64,000 bases of DNA from Pseudenterobacter timonensis (GTDB lineage: Bacteria; Pseudomonadota; Gammaproteobacteria; Enterobacterales; Enterobacteriaceae): NCBI RefSeq assembly GCF_900021175.1, contig NZ_FCOP01000011.1:682001-746000 (forward strand), read 5' to 3'. The notes below the pieces were generated by a model. The model ran no database searches. It saw only the letters and a program-made list of their open reading frames with translations, and was not told where the DNA came from. This document shows, piece by piece, positions 1 to 10,461 of this stretch (position 1 is the stretch's first letter; every line of letters starts with the position of its first letter). Position numbers and translations under genes: made by a program.

Positions 1-1
1 C

Positions 2-442
2 AACGTGCCCGGCTCCATCGGCGAGGTGTCGACGCTAATGATCCTGATTGGCGGCGCCATCATTCTGTTTGGGCGCGTGGCGTCATGGCGGATCGTGGCG
101 GGAGTGATGCTGGGCATGGTGCTGACCGCCACGCTCTTTAACCTCATTGGCTCCGCCACTAACCCGATGTTCTCCATGCCCTGGTACTGGCATCTGGTGC
201 TGGGCGGCTTTGCCTTCGGCATGATGTTCATGGCCACCGACCCGGTTTCCGCCTCCTTTACCGACAAAGGCAAATGGTGCTACGGCGCGCTGATAGGGGT
301 GATGTGCGTGCTGATCCGCGTGGTCAACCCGGCGTACCCGGAAGGGATGATGCTGGCCATTCTGTTTGCCAATCTCTTTGCACCACTGTTCGACTATCTG
401 GTGGTGCGTGCCAACGTGAAACGGAGGAGAGCGCGTGGCTGA
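2..442 (+). CDS. nqrB: NqrB, Na+-translocating NADH:quinone reductase subunit B (C-terminal part)
   Basis: Membrane subunit of the Na+-pumping NADH:ubiquinone oxidoreductase in the inner membrane. Only about the last 146 residues are present; the reading frame is already open at base 2, so the gene begins upstream of the window (the family is about 410 residues). Several hydrophobic helices are visible, and the conserved segment [10 protein letters not shown] lies near residue 78 of the visible part. The covalent FMN attachment site expected in this subunit lies further upstream and is not seen. The stop overlaps the GTG start of nqrC by 8 bases, as expected for tight translational coupling in the nqr operon. 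Confidence 0.95.
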   Translation, partial: NVPGSIGEVSTLMILIGGAIILFGRVASWRIVAGVMLGMVLTATLFNLIGSATNPMFSMPWYWHLVLGGFAFGMMFMATDPVSASFTDKGKWCYGALIGVMCVLIRVVNPAYPEGMMLAILFANLFAPLFDYLVVRANVKRRRARG

Positions 443-1229
443 CGTAAAAACCAATGACAGCATCGGCAAAACGCTGCTGGTGGTGCTCGTGCTCTGTCTG
501 GTCTGCTCCGTTATCGTGGCGGGTTCTGCGGTGGGGTTAAAACCGCGCCAGCAGGAGCAGCGGGCGCTGGATAAGCAGCGCAACATCCTGGCGGTTGCAG
601 GCCTGATGCCGCAGGCGATGAGCGCGGAAGAGGTGGCCAGCACCTTTGCTGAACGTATTACGCCGAAGCTGGTGGATCTGAAAACCGGCAAGCTGCTGGA
701 TAAAGACCCGGCAAGCTGGAATCAGGCGCTGGCGCTTAAAGATCCGGCGCTGAGCACCGAACTGACCGCCAGTGAAGATCCGGCCGGCATTAAGCGTCGC
801 AGCAACGTGGCTGAAATCTATCTGGTGCGCGATGCGCAGCAGCGGGTTCAGGAGATGGTCCTGCCCATTTACGGCAACGGCCTGTGGTCGATGATGTACG
901 CCTTTGTGGCGCTGGATACCGACGGACGCACCATCAAGGGCATCACCTACTATGACCAGGGCGAAACGCCGGGGCTCGGCGGTGAAGTGGAAAACCCGAA
1001 CTGGCGGGCGCAGTTTGTTGGTAAAAAGGTGCTGGATGACCAGGGACAACCGGCGCTGAAGGTGGTGAAAGGCGGGGCGCATCCCGGCGATGAGTACGCC
1101 ATTGACGGGCTGTCCGGCGCCACGCTCACCTCCAACGGGGTACAGCACAGTTTTGATTTCTGGATGGGCAAGCTCGGCTTTGGCCCATTCCTGAAAAAAG
1201 TACGTGAAGGAGAGCTGAACAATGGCTGA
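435..1229 (+). CDS. nqrC: NqrC, Na+-NQR subunit C (covalent FMN subunit)
   Basis: Periplasm-facing flavoprotein subunit of Na+-NQR that passes electrons inside the complex. The 264-residue length fits the family. One N-terminal membrane helix (residues about 13-34) is followed by a soluble domain. The motif SGATLTS at residues 227-233 marks the site where a flavin transferase (ApbE) attaches FMN to a threonine, here T230. The start is GTG, overlapping the end of nqrB; the 3' end overlaps nqrD by 8 bases. No ApbE gene is seen in the visible part of the operon, so that enzyme must be encoded elsewhere. Confidence 0.97.
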   Translation: MADVKTNDSIGKTLLVVLVLCLVCSVIVAGSAVGLKPRQQEQRALDKQRNILAVAGLMPQAMSAEEVASTFAERITPKLVDLKTGKLLDKDPASWNQALALKDPALSTELTASEDPAGIKRRSNVAEIYLVRDAQQRVQEMVLPIYGNGLWSMMYAFVALDTDGRTIKGITYYDQGETPGLGGEVENPNWRAQFVGKKVLDDQGQPALKVVKGGAHPGDEYAIDGLSGATLTSNGVQHSFDFWMGKLGFGPFLKKVREGELNNG

Positions 1230-1860
1230 CGCAGGCGAACTGAAAGAGGTCAAACGGGTACTGGTGGGGCCGCTGCTTGCCAACAACCCGATTACGCTGC
1301 AGGTACTTGGGGTCTGCTCCGCGCTGGCGGTCACCACCAAGCTGGAAACGGCGCTGGTCATGACCGTGGCGGTGACGCTGGTGACAGCATTTTCCAGCAT
1401 GTTCATCTCCATGATTCGGCACCACATCCCCAACAGCGTGCGCATTATTGTGCAGATGGCGATCATCGCCTCGCTGGTAATTGTGGTCGATCAGCTGCTA
1501 CGCGCCTACGCCTACGAGACCTCGAAACAGCTGTCGGTCTTTGTCGGGCTGATTATCACCAACTGTATCGTGATGGGCCGCGCGGAAGCCTACGCCATGA
1601 AGATGCCGCCCCTGGCGAGCTTTATGGATGGCATCGGCAACGGCCTGGGCTACGGCGTGATCCTGCTGACGGTAGGATTTTTGCGCGAGCTTATCGGCAG
1701 CGGCAAGCTGTTTGGCATCACGGTGCTGGATACCGTGCAGAACGGCGGTTGGTATCTGCCTAACGGCCTGTTCCTGCTGGCTCCCAGCGCCTTTTTCATT
1801 ATCGGTTTGCTGATCTGGGCGATTCGCACCCTCAGGCCCGCACAGCAGGAAAAGGAGTAA
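1222..1860 (+). CDS. nqrD: NqrD, Na+-NQR subunit D
   Basis: Integral membrane subunit of Na+-NQR, 212 residues with about six hydrophobic helices. NqrD and NqrE are homologous, inverted-topology partners that hold an iron centre between them through cysteines. Here the candidates are the Cys in the first helix region (LGVCSAL) and the one in the TNCIV segment. The ATG lies inside the last codons of nqrC, and nqrE follows after 6 bases, so the gene is expressed as part of the polycistron. Confidence 0.96.
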   Translation: MADAGELKEVKRVLVGPLLANNPITLQVLGVCSALAVTTKLETALVMTVAVTLVTAFSSMFISMIRHHIPNSVRIIVQMAIIASLVIVVDQLLRAYAYETSKQLSVFVGLIITNCIVMGRAEAYAMKMPPLASFMDGIGNGLGYGVILLTVGFLRELIGSGKLFGITVLDTVQNGGWYLPNGLFLLAPSAFFIIGLLIWAIRTLRPAQQEKE

Positions 1861-1866
1861 CCGATT

Positions 1867-2463
1867 GTGGCTCATTACCTGAGTTTATTTGTCCGCGCGG
1901 TGTTTGTTGAAAACATGGCGCTCGCCTTTTTCCTCGGCATGTGTACCTTTCTTGCCGTCTCGAAAAAGGTCTCGACGGCCTTTGGCCTTGGCGTAGCCGT
2001 CACCGTGGTGCTCGGCCTTTCAGTGCCAATTAACAACCTGGTCTTTAACTACGTGCTGCGCGACGGGGCGCTGGTGGATGGCGTCGATTTAAGTTTTCTG
2101 AACTTCATCACCTTTATCGGGGTGATTGCGGCGCTGGTGCAGATCCTGGAGATGATCCTCGACAGATACTTCCCGTCGCTCTACAACGCGCTGGGGATCT
2201 TCCTGCCGCTGATTGCGGTCAACTGCGCCATTTTCGGCGGGGTCTCCTTCATGGTGCAGCGCGACTACAACTTCAGTGAATCTATTGTCTACGGCTTTGG
2301 CTCCGGCATCGGCTGGATGCTGGCGATTGTCACTATGGCCGGGATCCGCGAAAAGATGAAATATGCCAACGTGCCGGCAGGGCTGCGCGGCCTGGGGATC
2401 ACCTTTATCACCACCGGACTGATGGCGCTGGGCTTTATGTCCTTCTCCGGCGTGCAGCTGTAA
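1867..2463 (+). CDS. nqrE: NqrE, Na+-NQR subunit E
   Basis: Integral membrane subunit of Na+-NQR, 198 residues and almost entirely hydrophobic. It carries the family segments [13 protein letters not shown] near the N-terminus and AVNCAIFGG in the middle; their cysteines are candidates for the iron site shared with NqrD. The start is GTG after a purine-rich stretch at the nqrD stop. It sits between nqrD and nqrF in the standard family order. Confidence 0.96.
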   Translation: MAHYLSLFVRAVFVENMALAFFLGMCTFLAVSKKVSTAFGLGVAVTVVLGLSVPINNLVFNYVLRDGALVDGVDLSFLNFITFIGVIAALVQILEMILDRYFPSLYNALGIFLPLIAVNCAIFGGVSFMVQRDYNFSESIVYGFGSGIGWMLAIVTMAGIREKMKYANVPAGLRGLGITFITTGLMALGFMSFSGVQL

Positions 2464-2473
2464 GGGAATCGAT

Positions 2474-3697
2474 ATGGAAATTATACTTGGCGTCGTGATG
2501 TTCACGCTTATCGTGCTGGTGCTGTCAGGATTGATCCTGATTGCCCGCTCGAAGCTGGTCAATTCCGGCGACGTAATCATTGAGATTAATAACGAGGCGG
2601 ATAAACAGATCCGCACCCCGGCGGGGGATAAGTTGCTCAATACCCTCTCGGGGAACGGGATCTTTGTCTCCTCGGCCTGCGGCGGCGGCGGCTCCTGCGG
2701 GCAGTGTCGCGTGACGGTCAAAGAGGGGGGCGGCGATATCCTGCCCACCGAACTGGCGCACATCACCAAACGCGAGGCCAAAGAGGGCTGTCGCCTGGCC
2801 TGCCAGGTGGCGGTGCGGCAGAATATGAAAATAGAGCTGCCGGAAGAGATCTTCGGCGTGAAGAAATGGGAGTGCGAGGTTATCTCCAACGATAACAAAG
2901 CCACCTTTATTAAAGAGCTTAAGCTGCGGGTACCGGAGGGGGAAGATGTTCCTTTCCGCGCCGGCGGCTATATTCAGATCGAATGCCCGCCGCACACGGC
3001 GGCTTATGCAGATTTCGACGTGCCGGAAGAGTACCGCGCCGACTGGGATAGATTTAATCTCTTCCGCTATGTGTCTGAGGTTAAAGAGCCCGCGCTGCGC
3101 GCCTATTCCATGGCTAACTACCCGGACGAGAAGGGCATAATTATGCTCAACGTGCGTATCGCCACGCCGCCGCCGGGCGTACCGGACGCGCCGCCAGGAG
3201 TGATGTCCTCTTATATCTGGTCGCTGAAGCCCGGCGATAAAGTGACTATCTCCGGCCCCTTCGGCGAGTTCTTTGCCAAAGAGACGGAAGCGGAGATGGT
3301 CTTTATCGGCGGCGGCGCGGGCATGGCGCCGATGCGCTCGCACATTTTCGACCAGCTTAAGCGCCTTGGCAGCAAGCGGAAGATCAGTTTCTGGTATGGC
3401 GCCCGCTCGCGGCGTGAAATGTTTTATGACGACGAGTTTGAGCAGCTGGCGCGTGAAAACCCTAACTTTACTTTCCACGTGGCGCTTTCCGATCCGCAAC
3501 CGGAAGATAACTGGATGGGCTATACCGGCTTCATCCATAACGTGCTCTATGAAAATTACCTCCGCCAGCATCCGGCGCCGGAGGATTGCGAGTTCTATAT
3601 GTGCGGCCCGCCGGTCATGAACGCGGCGGTTATCCGCATGCTGAAAGATCTCGGCGTGGAGGATGAAAACATTCTGCTGGATGATTTTGGAGGCTGA
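2474..3697 (+). CDS. nqrF: NqrF, Na+-NQR NADH dehydrogenase subunit
   Basis: Entry point for electrons in Na+-NQR: it oxidises NADH with FAD and passes electrons to a [2Fe-2S] cluster. The 407 residues show an N-terminal membrane anchor (about 3-24), a plant-type ferredoxin domain with ligands C69, C75, C78 and C110, and a ferredoxin-NADP reductase-like module with the FAD motif RAYS at 209-212, a glycine-rich NAD-binding stretch ([10 protein letters not shown]) and the C-terminal CGPP motif. nqrM follows after 2 bases. Confidence 0.97.
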   Translation: MEIILGVVMFTLIVLVLSGLILIARSKLVNSGDVIIEINNEADKQIRTPAGDKLLNTLSGNGIFVSSACGGGGSCGQCRVTVKEGGGDILPTELAHITKREAKEGCRLACQVAVRQNMKIELPEEIFGVKKWECEVISNDNKATFIKELKLRVPEGEDVPFRAGGYIQIECPPHTAAYADFDVPEEYRADWDRFNLFRYVSEVKEPALRAYSMANYPDEKGIIMLNVRIATPPPGVPDAPPGVMSSYIWSLKPGDKVTISGPFGEFFAKETEAEMVFIGGGAGMAPMRSHIFDQLKRLGSKRKISFWYGARSRREMFYDDEFEQLARENPNFTFHVALSDPQPEDNWMGYTGFIHNVLYENYLRQHPAPEDCEFYMCGPPVMNAAVIRMLKDLGVEDENILLDDFGG

Positions 3698-3699
3698 CG

Positions 3700-3900
3700 A
3701 TGGTGGTATTCGTGGCGACCTTTGCGATCTTTGTGCTGGTGATTTTTGGTATGTCGCTGGGCTGGATCATAAAGCGAAAAAGCATTCAGGGAAGCTGCGG
3801 CGGTATAACCGCGCTGGGGATGGAGAAGGTTTGCGACTGCCCTGAGCCGTGCGATGCGCGCAAAAAACGGATGGCGCGCGAGGCCCGGCGTATTCTGTAA
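3700..3900 (+). CDS. nqrM: NqrM, Na+-NQR maturation protein
   Basis: Small protein (66 residues) of the DUF539/NqrM family, needed for assembly of Na+-NQR and thought to deliver iron to the NqrD/E site. One N-terminal membrane helix (about 3-24) is followed by a cysteine-containing tail with C33, C45, C47 and C51, the family's four conserved cysteines. It starts 2 bases after nqrF. In Vibrio the flavin transferase gene apbE lies between nqrF and nqrM; here the two genes are directly adjacent. Confidence 0.93.
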   Translation: MVVFVATFAIFVLVIFGMSLGWIIKRKSIQGSCGGITALGMEKVCDCPEPCDARKKRMAREARRIL

Positions 3901-3922
3901 TTTTACCCGGCAGCGCTGCGCG

Positions 3923-3940
3923 GGCCTGCGTTTGCAGGCC
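3923..3940 (+). terminator. Possible terminator hairpin after the nqr operon
   Basis: A perfect 7-bp stem (GGCCTGC/GCAGGCC) with a GTTT loop lies 22 bases after the nqrM stop. There is no T-run directly behind it; the nearest (seven T) is about 23 bases on. It may end nqr transcription or be a REP-like fragment. Confidence 0.35.
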
Positions 3941-3997
3941 GGCAAGCTGCCACCGCCCGACATTTTTTTGACATACTTCTCAACCCTTATTTCTTTA

Positions 3998-4013
3998 CTG
4001 TATACTCATCCAG
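3998..4013 (+). promoter_or_regulatory. LexA (SOS) operator of dinB
   Basis: The 16-base sequence CTG-N10-CAG with an AT-rich centre (CTGTATACTCATCCAG) matches the LexA consensus and closely resembles the E. coli dinB SOS box. The TATACT at 4001-4006 inside it is well placed as a -10 element, with a short leader before the dinB ATG at 4033, so bound LexA would block the promoter directly. Confidence 0.9.
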
Positions 4014-4032
4014 TAATAAGTGAGGGTTTACA

Positions 4033-5091
4033 ATGCGCAAAATAATCCATGTCGATATGGACTGCTTTTTTGCCGCAGTGGAAATGCGTGATAATCCGGC
4101 ATTGCGGGATATCCCCATCGCGATTGGCGGCAGCCGCGAACGACGCGGCGTGATCAGCACCGCGAACTATCCGGCGCGCAAATTTGGCGTGCGCAGCGCC
4201 ATGCCCACGGCGATGGCGCTCAAGCTCTGCCCGCACCTCACCCTTTTGCCGGGGCGTTTTGACGCCTATAAAGAGGCCTCCCGGCATATTCGTGAAATCT
4301 TCTCCCGCTACACCTCGCTAATTGAACCTCTCTCGCTCGACGAAGCCTATCTGGACGTGACCGACAGCCTGCACTGCCACGGCTCGGCTACCCTGATGGC
4401 GCAGGCGATCCGCCAGACAATTTTTGATGAGCTGCAGCTTACCGCCTCGGCGGGGGTGGCGCCGGTGAAGTTTCTGGCAAAAATCGCCTCGGATCTTAAT
4501 AAACCGAACGGCCAGTATGTGATTACCCCTGACGAAGTGCCCGCTTTTTTAAAGACGCTGCCGCTGGCCAAAATCCCGGGCGTTGGCAAGGTGTCTGCCG
4601 CGAAGCTGGAAAATATGGGGCTGCGCACCTGCGAGGATGTGCAGAAAAGCGATCTGGCGATGCTGCTCAAACGCTTTGGCAAATTTGGCCGCGTGCTGTG
4701 GGAGCGCAGCCAGGGAATTGACGAGCGCGACGTCAACAGCGAGCGGCTGCGTAAATCGCTTGGCGTGGAGCGTACCCTGGCGGAGGATATTCACGACTGG
4801 TCGGCATGCGAGGCCATTATCACTGGCCAGCTTTACCCGGAGCTGGAGCGCAGGCTGGCGCAGGTGAAGCCGGACCTGCTGATCGCCCGTCAGGGGGTTA
4901 AGCTTAAATTTAACGACTTTCAGCTCACCACACAGGAGCATGTCTGGCCACGGCTCAATAAAGAGGATCTGGTGGCGACGGCCAAAAAAACCTGGGAGGA
5001 GCGTCGGGCAGGGCGCGGAGTGCGGCTGGTGGGGTTACACGTTACGTTGCTTGACCCGCAGCTGGAACGTCAGCTGGTGCTCGGGCTATAA
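4033..5091 (+). CDS. dinB: DNA polymerase IV (DinB, Y family)
   Basis: Error-prone translesion polymerase of the SOS response, 352 residues (E. coli 351). The catalytic carboxylates are D8 (motif HVDMDCFF) and D103/E104 (motif SLDEAYLD); the steric-gate Phe is in the CFFAAVE segment. The C-terminal QLVLGL (347-352) is the sliding-clamp binding peptide. The ATG is preceded by TGAGGG at a good distance. Expression should be DNA-damage inducible through the LexA box just upstream. It stands alone here, without the yafNOP genes that follow dinB in E. coli. Confidence 0.97.
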   Translation: MRKIIHVDMDCFFAAVEMRDNPALRDIPIAIGGSRERRGVISTANYPARKFGVRSAMPTAMALKLCPHLTLLPGRFDAYKEASRHIREIFSRYTSLIEPLSLDEAYLDVTDSLHCHGSATLMAQAIRQTIFDELQLTASAGVAPVKFLAKIASDLNKPNGQYVITPDEVPAFLKTLPLAKIPGVGKVSAAKLENMGLRTCEDVQKSDLAMLLKRFGKFGRVLWERSQGIDERDVNSERLRKSLGVERTLAEDIHDWSACEAIITGQLYPELERRLAQVKPDLLIARQGVKLKFNDFQLTTQEHVWPRLNKEDLVATAKKTWEERRAGRGVRLVGLHVTLLDPQLERQLVLGL

Positions 5092-5095
5092 AAAA

Positions 5096-5214
5096 GCCGG
5101 GTGGCGGCTACGCCTTACCCGGCCTACAAAAGCAGAACCGCAGATCCCGTAAGCGAGTACCACCGGGCAACAAAGCACGTTCCCGTAGGCCCGGTAAGCG
5201 CAGCGCCACCGGGC
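5096..5214. repeat. REP/BIME element between dinB and pepD
   Basis: Two well-formed REP sequences face each other: 5096-5127 (GCCGGGTGGC...CCCGGCCTAC) and 5185-5214 (GTAGGCCCGG...CCACCGGGC), with a third partial unit at 5145-5168. Such elements lie between convergent genes, as here, and can act as transcription attenuators or gyrase sites. Confidence 0.85.
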
Positions 5215-5224
5215 GAGATACTAC

Positions 5225-6682
5225 TTACTTAGCAGGAATCGCCTTCAGCAGTTCCGTCAGCAGCGTCCAGTAGTGGCCGACGCTTTCGATATGGACCTGC
5301 TCATCCGGAGAATGCGGACCGGTGATGGTTGGCCCGATTGAGACCATATCCATATCCGGGTACGGTTTTTTGAACAGACCGCACTCCAGCCCGGCGTGAA
5401 TCACCTGAATGTTCGGCGTGCTGTTAAACAGACGCTGATAGGTTTCGCGCACCAGCGCCATTACCGGCGAGCTGGCGTCCGGCTGCCAGCCTGGGTAGCT
5501 GCCTTTCGCTGAGATCTCTGCCCCTGCCAGCTTGCCAAGGGAGGTCAGCATACTCACCACGTAATCTTTACCGCTGTCGATAAGGGAGCGGATCAGGCAG
5601 ATGATCTCCGCGCTCTCGTCGCTCATGGTTACCACGCCCACGTTCAGAGAGGTTTCCACCACCCCTTTCGCCACGTCGGAGTTGCGGATCACGCCGTTTG
5701 GCGTGGCGTTCAGCAACTGCATGAAGCTGTCGCGGGAGCGGGTGGTCAGCGCCGCTTTGTCGCTGCTGGCCGGTTCGAGGATGACGGTCAGGTTCTTCTC
5801 TTTCTCTGACAGTTCGTTTTTCAGGATCGCCAGATAGTCATTCGCCAGCGCTTTAAGAGCATCTGCTTTGTCGGCGGCAACCGCGACGGTTGCAAAGGCT
5901 TCGCGCGGAATGGCGTTACGCAGCGTACCGCCGTTGAAATCCACCAGGCGCAGATCCAGCTCTGCCGCGTGGCCTGCCAGGAAGCGCGCCAGCAGTTTGT
6001 TGGCATTGCCCAGGCCTAAGTGGATATCGCCACCGGAGTGGCCGCCTTTCAGCCCTTTCAGCGTCAGCTTAAAGGTCTGGAAGCCCGCCGGAACCGCTTC
6101 ACGGGAGAGCGGCAGGGTGGAGATGAAGTCGATCCCGCCGGCGCAACCCATATAGATTTCGCCCTCTTCTTCGGAATCGGTATTGATGAGAATATCAGCC
6201 TGCAGCCAGTTCGGTTGCAGCCCGAACGCGCCGTCCATACCCGCCTCTTCAGTCATCGTCAGCAGCACTTCCAGCGGACCATGCTCTACGCTGTCGTCTG
6301 CCAGTACCGCCAGCGCGGAGGCCATACCGATGCCGTTATCCGCGCCGAGAGTCGTGCCGCGCGCTTTTACCCACTCGCCGTCGATGTAAGGCTGAATCGG
6401 GTCTTTGGTAAAGTCATGCTCGGTGTCGTTATTTTTCTGCGGCACCATGTCCAGATGCGCCTGGAGGACCACCGGTTTACGGTTCTCCATGCCCGCGGTG
6501 GCGGCTTTGCGAATCAGAATGTTGCCCACCTGGTCACGCTCGGCATGCAGTCCTTTTTCCTTCGCCCAGCCCATAATGTGTTCGGCAAGCTGTTCTTCGT
6601 GATAGGAAGGGTGAGGAATAGAGCAAATCTTGGCAAAAATATCCCACAGCGGCTGCGGGGATAGCTGAGACAGTTCAGACAC
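5225..6682 (-). CDS. pepD: Aminoacyl-histidine dipeptidase (peptidase D, M20 family)
   Basis: Cytoplasmic zinc dipeptidase that cleaves Xaa-His and other dipeptides. I place the start at the GTG ending at 6682 (V-S-E-L-S): it gives exactly 485 residues, as in E. coli, and is preceded by AAGGAGA. M20 metal-ligand motifs are present: H76 and D78 (AHLDMVP), D115 (GADNGIG) and E145/E146 (TEEAG). Its 3' end meets the REP element. No frame damage is seen. Confidence 0.96.
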   Translation of the reverse strand: MSELSQLSPQPLWDIFAKICSIPHPSYHEEQLAEHIMGWAKEKGLHAERDQVGNILIRKAATAGMENRKPVVLQAHLDMVPQKNNDTEHDFTKDPIQPYIDGEWVKARGTTLGADNGIGMASALAVLADDSVEHGPLEVLLTMTEEAGMDGAFGLQPNWLQADILINTDSEEEGEIYMGCAGGIDFISTLPLSREAVPAGFQTFKLTLKGLKGGHSGGDIHLGLGNANKLLARFLAGHAAELDLRLVDFNGGTLRNAIPREAFATVAVAADKADALKALANDYLAILKNELSEKEKNLTVILEPASSDKAALTTRSRDSFMQLLNATPNGVIRNSDVAKGVVETSLNVGVVTMSDESAEIICLIRSLIDSGKDYVVSMLTSLGKLAGAEISAKGSYPGWQPDASSPVMALVRETYQRLFNSTPNIQVIHAGLECGLFKKPYPDMDMVSIGPTITGPHSPDEQVHIESVGHYWTLLTELLKAIPAK

Positions 6683-6870
6683 GATAAGTCTCCTTGTCAG
6701 CGGCCTGCAAACAGGCTTGCAGGTCACAGGGTTAGCGGGTTAATAGACACCACAAGACGGGCTTGCGAGATGAAAGGGAGAATACCACTTTATCTTCCGT
6801 CGGGTAGCATAAAGCGAGTAAAAACTCAGGCGCGGGGCGCTAAACACTGGTTTTTAGTGCGCCAGATCTC

Positions 6871-6876
6871 TATAAT
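6871..6876 (+). promoter_or_regulatory. -10 element of the gpt promoter
   Basis: A perfect TATAAT lies 66 bases before the gpt ATG. I recall the E. coli gpt leader as strikingly similar over this stretch. No clear -35 hexamer is visible at the optimal spacing; a weak match overlaps the TTTTTA run upstream. Confidence 0.6.
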
Positions 6877-6942
6877 CTCGCGCAACCTATTTCCCCCTTG
6901 AACACTTTTTAAGCCGTATACAAACAGGCTGGGACACTTCAC

Positions 6943-7401
6943 ATGAGCGAAAAATACGTCGTCACCTGGGACATGTTGCAGATTCACGCACGCAAACTGG
7001 CCGCACGCCTGATGCCTTCCGAGCAGTGGAAGGGCATCATCGCTGTTAGCCGTGGCGGTCTGGTACCGGGGGCGCTGCTGGCACGTGAGCTGGGTATTCG
7101 TCATGTCGATACCGTATGCATCTCCAGCTATGACCACGACAATCAGCGTGAGCTGAAAGTGCTGAAACGCGCCGAAGGCGACGGCGAAGGGTTTATCGTT
7201 ATTGACGATCTGGTGGATACCGGCGGTACCGCCGTGGCAATCCGCGAAATGTACCCTAAAGCGCACTTCGTTACGATCTTCGCTAAACCTGCCGGTCGCC
7301 CGCTGGTTGACGATTACGTTATTGATATTCCGCAGGATACCTGGATTGAACAGCCGTGGGACATGGGCGTGGTCTTCGTGCCGCCTATTTCAGGCCGTTA
7401 A
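6943..7401 (+). CDS. gpt: Xanthine-guanine phosphoribosyltransferase
   Basis: Purine salvage enzyme that converts guanine, xanthine and, less well, hypoxanthine to their nucleotides with PRPP. The 152 residues equal the E. coli length. The PRPP-binding signature [14 protein letters not shown] is intact near residues 84-97, with the adjacent flexible-loop basic residues. It is followed by a strong intrinsic terminator at 7421-7448, so the gene is a single unit. Confidence 0.98.
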   Translation: MSEKYVVTWDMLQIHARKLAARLMPSEQWKGIIAVSRGGLVPGALLARELGIRHVDTVCISSYDHDNQRELKVLKRAEGDGEGFIVIDDLVDTGGTAVAIREMYPKAHFVTIFAKPAGRPLVDDYVIDIPQDTWIEQPWDMGVVFVPPISGR

Positions 7402-7420
7402 TTCTTCAGGAAACTTTACA

Positions 7421-7448
7421 CGCCCGGCCACGCCGGGCGTTATTTTTT
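7421..7448 (+). terminator. Intrinsic terminator of gpt
   Basis: The stem CGCCCGGC/GCCGGGCG with a three-base loop is followed by a T-rich run (TTATTTTTT). It lies 20 bases after the gpt stop. Confidence 0.9.
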
Positions 7449-7504
7449 AGCCTGCTCCACGTTACAATAGTCTTAATGTGACGTATCCATGGAGGCAGCG
7501 CGCA

Positions 7505-8749
7505 ATGACACAGCCTAATCTCAGCGAAACCCTTTTCAAGCCCCGTTTTAAACATCCCGAAACCTCGACGCTGGTTCGTCGCTTTAATAGTGAAACGCAG
7601 CAGTCGGTACTCTCCACGCTGGACGGTAAAAATGTGCCGCACTGGTATCGCATGCTTAACCGCTTAATGTGGGTCTGGCGCGGTATCGATCCGCGCGAAA
7701 TCCTCGATGTGCAGGCGCGCATCATCATGAGCGACGCCGAACGGACCGACAGCGAACTGTACGATACGGTGGTGGGCTACCGCGGCGGCAACTGGATTTT
7801 TGAATGGTCAAAGCAGGCGATGGTCTGGCAGCAGAAGGCCAGCCAGGAAGAGGATGCGGCGCTGAGCGGCAAATACTGGCTGCGCGCCTCGAACCTCTAC
7901 AGCATCGCCGCCTATCCGCATCTGAAGGGCGACGATCTGGCCGAGCAGGCCCAGGCGCTGGCCAATCGCGCCTATGAAGAGGCGGCGCAGCGGCTGCCTG
8001 GCCGCCTGCGTGAGATTCAGTTCGCGGTGCCCGGCGGCGCCCCCGTGACGGGCTTTTTACATATGCCGGAAGGGGAGGGGCCATTCCCGACGGTGCTGAT
8101 GTGCGGCGGTCTCGACGCCCTGCAAACCGACTATTACACCCTCTATGAGCGTTATCTGGCACCGCTGGGGATCGCCATGCTGACGCTGGATATGCCCTCT
8201 ATCGGCTTCTCGTCAAAATGGAAGCTCACCCAGGACTCGAGCCTGTTGCACCAGCAGGCGCTGAAAAAGCTGGAAAATATTCCCTGGGTTGACCATACCC
8301 GCGTGGCGGCGTTTGGCTTTCGCTTTGGCGCAAACGTCGCCGTGCGTCTGGCCTATCTGGAATCCTCCCGGCTGAAAGCGGTCGCCTGTCTGGGGCCGGT
8401 GGTCCATGCGTTGCTCAGCGAACCAAAGCGGCAGGGCAGCGTGCCGGAGATGTACCTCGACGTATTCGCCAGCCGCCTGGGGATGCATGACGCCTCGGAT
8501 GAGGCGCTCCGGGTAGAGCTTAATCGCTATTCGCTGAAAACCCAGGGGCTGCTGGGCCGCCGCTGCCCTACGCCTATGCTTTCCGGCTTCTGGAAGAACG
8601 ATCCCTTCAGCCCGGAAGAGGAGTCACGTTTAATTACCTCGTCATCTGCGCAGGGCAAACTGCTGGAGATTCCCTTCAGGCCGGTGTACACCAATTTTGA
8701 CAAGGCGCTTAAGGAAATTGCCCACTGGCTCGCAGAGAGAATGTGTTAA
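7505..8749 (+). CDS. frsA: FrsA, esterase-like fermentation/respiration switch protein
   Basis: Alpha/beta-hydrolase fold protein known in E. coli to bind unphosphorylated EIIA-Glc and shift cells between respiration and fermentation. The ATG at 7505 gives 414 residues, the same as E. coli, and has GGAGG in front; an earlier in-frame ATG at 7478 lacks family support. The conserved C-terminal region ([17 protein letters not shown]) and the central GFRFGANVA segment, where hydrolases carry the nucleophile elbow, are visible. It is flanked by the gpt terminator and crl. Confidence 0.95.
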   Translation: MTQPNLSETLFKPRFKHPETSTLVRRFNSETQQSVLSTLDGKNVPHWYRMLNRLMWVWRGIDPREILDVQARIIMSDAERTDSELYDTVVGYRGGNWIFEWSKQAMVWQQKASQEEDAALSGKYWLRASNLYSIAAYPHLKGDDLAEQAQALANRAYEEAAQRLPGRLREIQFAVPGGAPVTGFLHMPEGEGPFPTVLMCGGLDALQTDYYTLYERYLAPLGIAMLTLDMPSIGFSSKWKLTQDSSLLHQQALKKLENIPWVDHTRVAAFGFRFGANVAVRLAYLESSRLKAVACLGPVVHALLSEPKRQGSVPEMYLDVFASRLGMHDASDEALRVELNRYSLKTQGLLGRRCPTPMLSGFWKNDPFSPEEESRLITSSSAQGKLLEIPFRPVYTNFDKALKEIAHWLAERMC

Positions 8750-8806
8750 GAGATTGCTAAATTCTGATGGTTTGGTAAAACAGTGACTTCACAAAAGGAG
8801 ATCGCA

Positions 8807-9208
8807 ATGACGTTACCGAGTGGACACCCGAAGAGTAGACTGATTAAGAAGTTCATGGCTCTTGGCCCCTATATCCGTGAAGAGCAGTGCGAAGAGAATC
8901 GCTTTTTCTTCGACTGCCTGGCAGTTTGCGTCAACGTGAAGCCTGCTCCCGAGAAACGTGAGTTCTGGGGCTGGTGGATGGAAATGGAAGCAGAAGAGAA
9001 CCGTTTTACCTACAGCTATCGCTTTGGGCTGTTTGATAAAGAGGGCCACTGGCAGGAGACCGCCATTCAGGATCCTGAAGTGGTCGACAAGCTGGAGCAT
9101 ACCCTGCGCGAGTTTCACCAGCGGGCGCGCGAACTGCTGGCGAGCCTGGGACTGAAGCTGGAGCCCGCTGACAATTTCACCAACCAGACGGTGAAACTTA
9201 CGGCCTGA
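8807..9208 (+). CDS. crl: Crl, sigma-S activity-enhancing factor
   Basis: Small cytoplasmic protein that promotes assembly of sigma-S (RpoS) with core RNA polymerase. The ATG at 8807 gives 133 residues, the E. coli length, and is preceded by AAGGAG; in-frame codons further up have no family match. Conserved aromatic-rich segments ([25 protein letters not shown]) are intact. It converges with phoE on a shared bidirectional terminator. Confidence 0.97.
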   Translation: MTLPSGHPKSRLIKKFMALGPYIREEQCEENRFFFDCLAVCVNVKPAPEKREFWGWWMEMEAEENRFTYSYRFGLFDKEGHWQETAIQDPEVVDKLEHTLREFHQRARELLASLGLKLEPADNFTNQTVKLTA

Positions 9209-9248
9209 TACGCCGCCCGGGCTTACGCTCGCGTAGCCCATCAGATGC

Positions 9249-9282
9249 AAAAAAGCCTGACGATAATCGCCAGGCTTTTTTA
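9249..9282. terminator. Bidirectional terminator between crl and phoE
   Basis: The stem AAAAAGCCTG/CAGGCTTTTT, with a further pairing CGAT/ATCG near the loop, has A- and T-runs on opposite sides, so it can stop transcription from both crl (+) and phoE (-). Confidence 0.9.
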
Positions 9283-9293
9283 TTTCTGTCCGC

Positions 9294-10346
9294 TTAGAAC
9301 TGGTAGGTCATACCAATCGCCACAATATCATCGCTGCTCACGCCCAGCTCATTATCGTCATCAATCTGGTTGATTTTATAATCAACAAACGCTGACATAT
9401 TTTTGTTGAAGTAATAGGTCGCGCCAACGTCGATATAATTGACGATATCTTCATCACCGATCCCTTCAATATCTTTGCCTTTCGACTGTACATAGCCCAG
9501 AGAAGGACGCAGACCAAAGTCAAACTGATATTGCGCGACTAATTCAACGTTCTGTGCTTTATTGGCAAAACCACCGGAGATAGGCGCCATATTACGGGTT
9601 TCAGAATAGATCGCTGCCAGGTAAATATCGTTAGCGTCATATTTCACGCCAGTTGCCCAGCCTTCAGCTTTATCGCCTTCGCCGCGCGCCTGAAGATTCT
9701 GTTCGTTGGTGCGATCGGAGTTAGCATAGGCGCCGATAATGGTGAAATCGCTGCTGCCGAAGTCATAGCTGAGGGAGGTGCCAAAGCCGTCGCCGTTCTG
9801 TTTCTTCACGTCGCGGTTTTCATTTTTACCCTGGTATTGCAGGGTCATGTCCAGACCATCAACCGCGCCGAAGAAGTCGGTGTTGCGCCAGGTCGCCAGG
9901 CCGCTGGCGCGTTTGGTCATAAAGTTGTCGGTCTGAGCCAGACCGTCGCCACCGAACTCAGGGAACATATCGGTATAGGCCGCCACGTCATAGAGCGCGC
10001 CCAGGTTACGGCCGTAGTCAAATGAGCCGACGTTCTGAATTTTAATACCGGCGAATGCCAGACGGGTTTTTTGGCCGCCTTCACTTTCGGTTTTGTTACC
10101 GGCAAATTCTGCTTCCCAGCGACCATAGCCGGTCAGCTGATCGTTAATCTGGGTTTCGCCTTTAAAGCCGAAACGGACATAGGTCTGGTCGCCATCTTTT
10201 GCATCGTCATCGCTCAGATAATGCATTGCTTTTACTTTACCGTACACGTCCAGTTTATTTCCGTTTTTATTATAAACTTCCGCGGCGTGCAGTGATGCGG
10301 TAGAAAGAATGCCCATAACCACCAATGCCAGAGTGCTCTTTTTCAT
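9294..10346 (-). CDS. phoE: PhoE, phosphate-limitation outer membrane porin
   Basis: Trimeric 16-stranded outer-membrane porin of the OmpC/OmpF/PhoE family with anion preference, normally induced by PhoB at low phosphate. The 350-residue protein starts [10 protein letters not shown] with a cleavable signal ending near AA-E (residues 21-22) and ends in the barrel signature MTYQF with terminal Phe. I use the ATG at 10346, which has AGGA upstream; a TTG two codons earlier is less likely. PhoE identity over OmpC/OmpF rests on overall resemblance to E. coli PhoE and its place between crl and proB. A candidate Pho box lies upstream. Confidence 0.93.
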   Translation of the reverse strand: MKKSTLALVVMGILSTASLHAAEVYNKNGNKLDVYGKVKAMHYLSDDDAKDGDQTYVRFGFKGETQINDQLTGYGRWEAEFAGNKTESEGGQKTRLAFAGIKIQNVGSFDYGRNLGALYDVAAYTDMFPEFGGDGLAQTDNFMTKRASGLATWRNTDFFGAVDGLDMTLQYQGKNENRDVKKQNGDGFGTSLSYDFGSSDFTIIGAYANSDRTNEQNLQARGEGDKAEGWATGVKYDANDIYLAAIYSETRNMAPISGGFANKAQNVELVAQYQFDFGLRPSLGYVQSKGKDIEGIGDEDIVNYIDVGATYYFNKNMSAFVDYKINQIDDDNELGVSSDDIVAIGMTYQF

Positions 10347-10443
10347 TTTCAATCCTGATATTGTAAAACGCGCAATGATTCGCTGAGCGATAAGATGAAT
10401 CTTATGCTCCGTGAAAAAACAGGAAGGGTTTTATCGTTCTGTA

Positions 10444-10461
10444 ATGAACGTTTTATGACAA
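10444..10461 (-). promoter_or_regulatory. Candidate PhoB-binding Pho box for phoE
   Basis: Read on the minus strand, TTGTCATAAAACGTTCAT fits the 18-base Pho box pattern of two TGTCA-like halves 11 bases apart; the second half (TTCAT) is imperfect. It lies about 100 bases before the phoE start, and a GATAAA-like -10 follows downstream. Confidence 0.5.
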
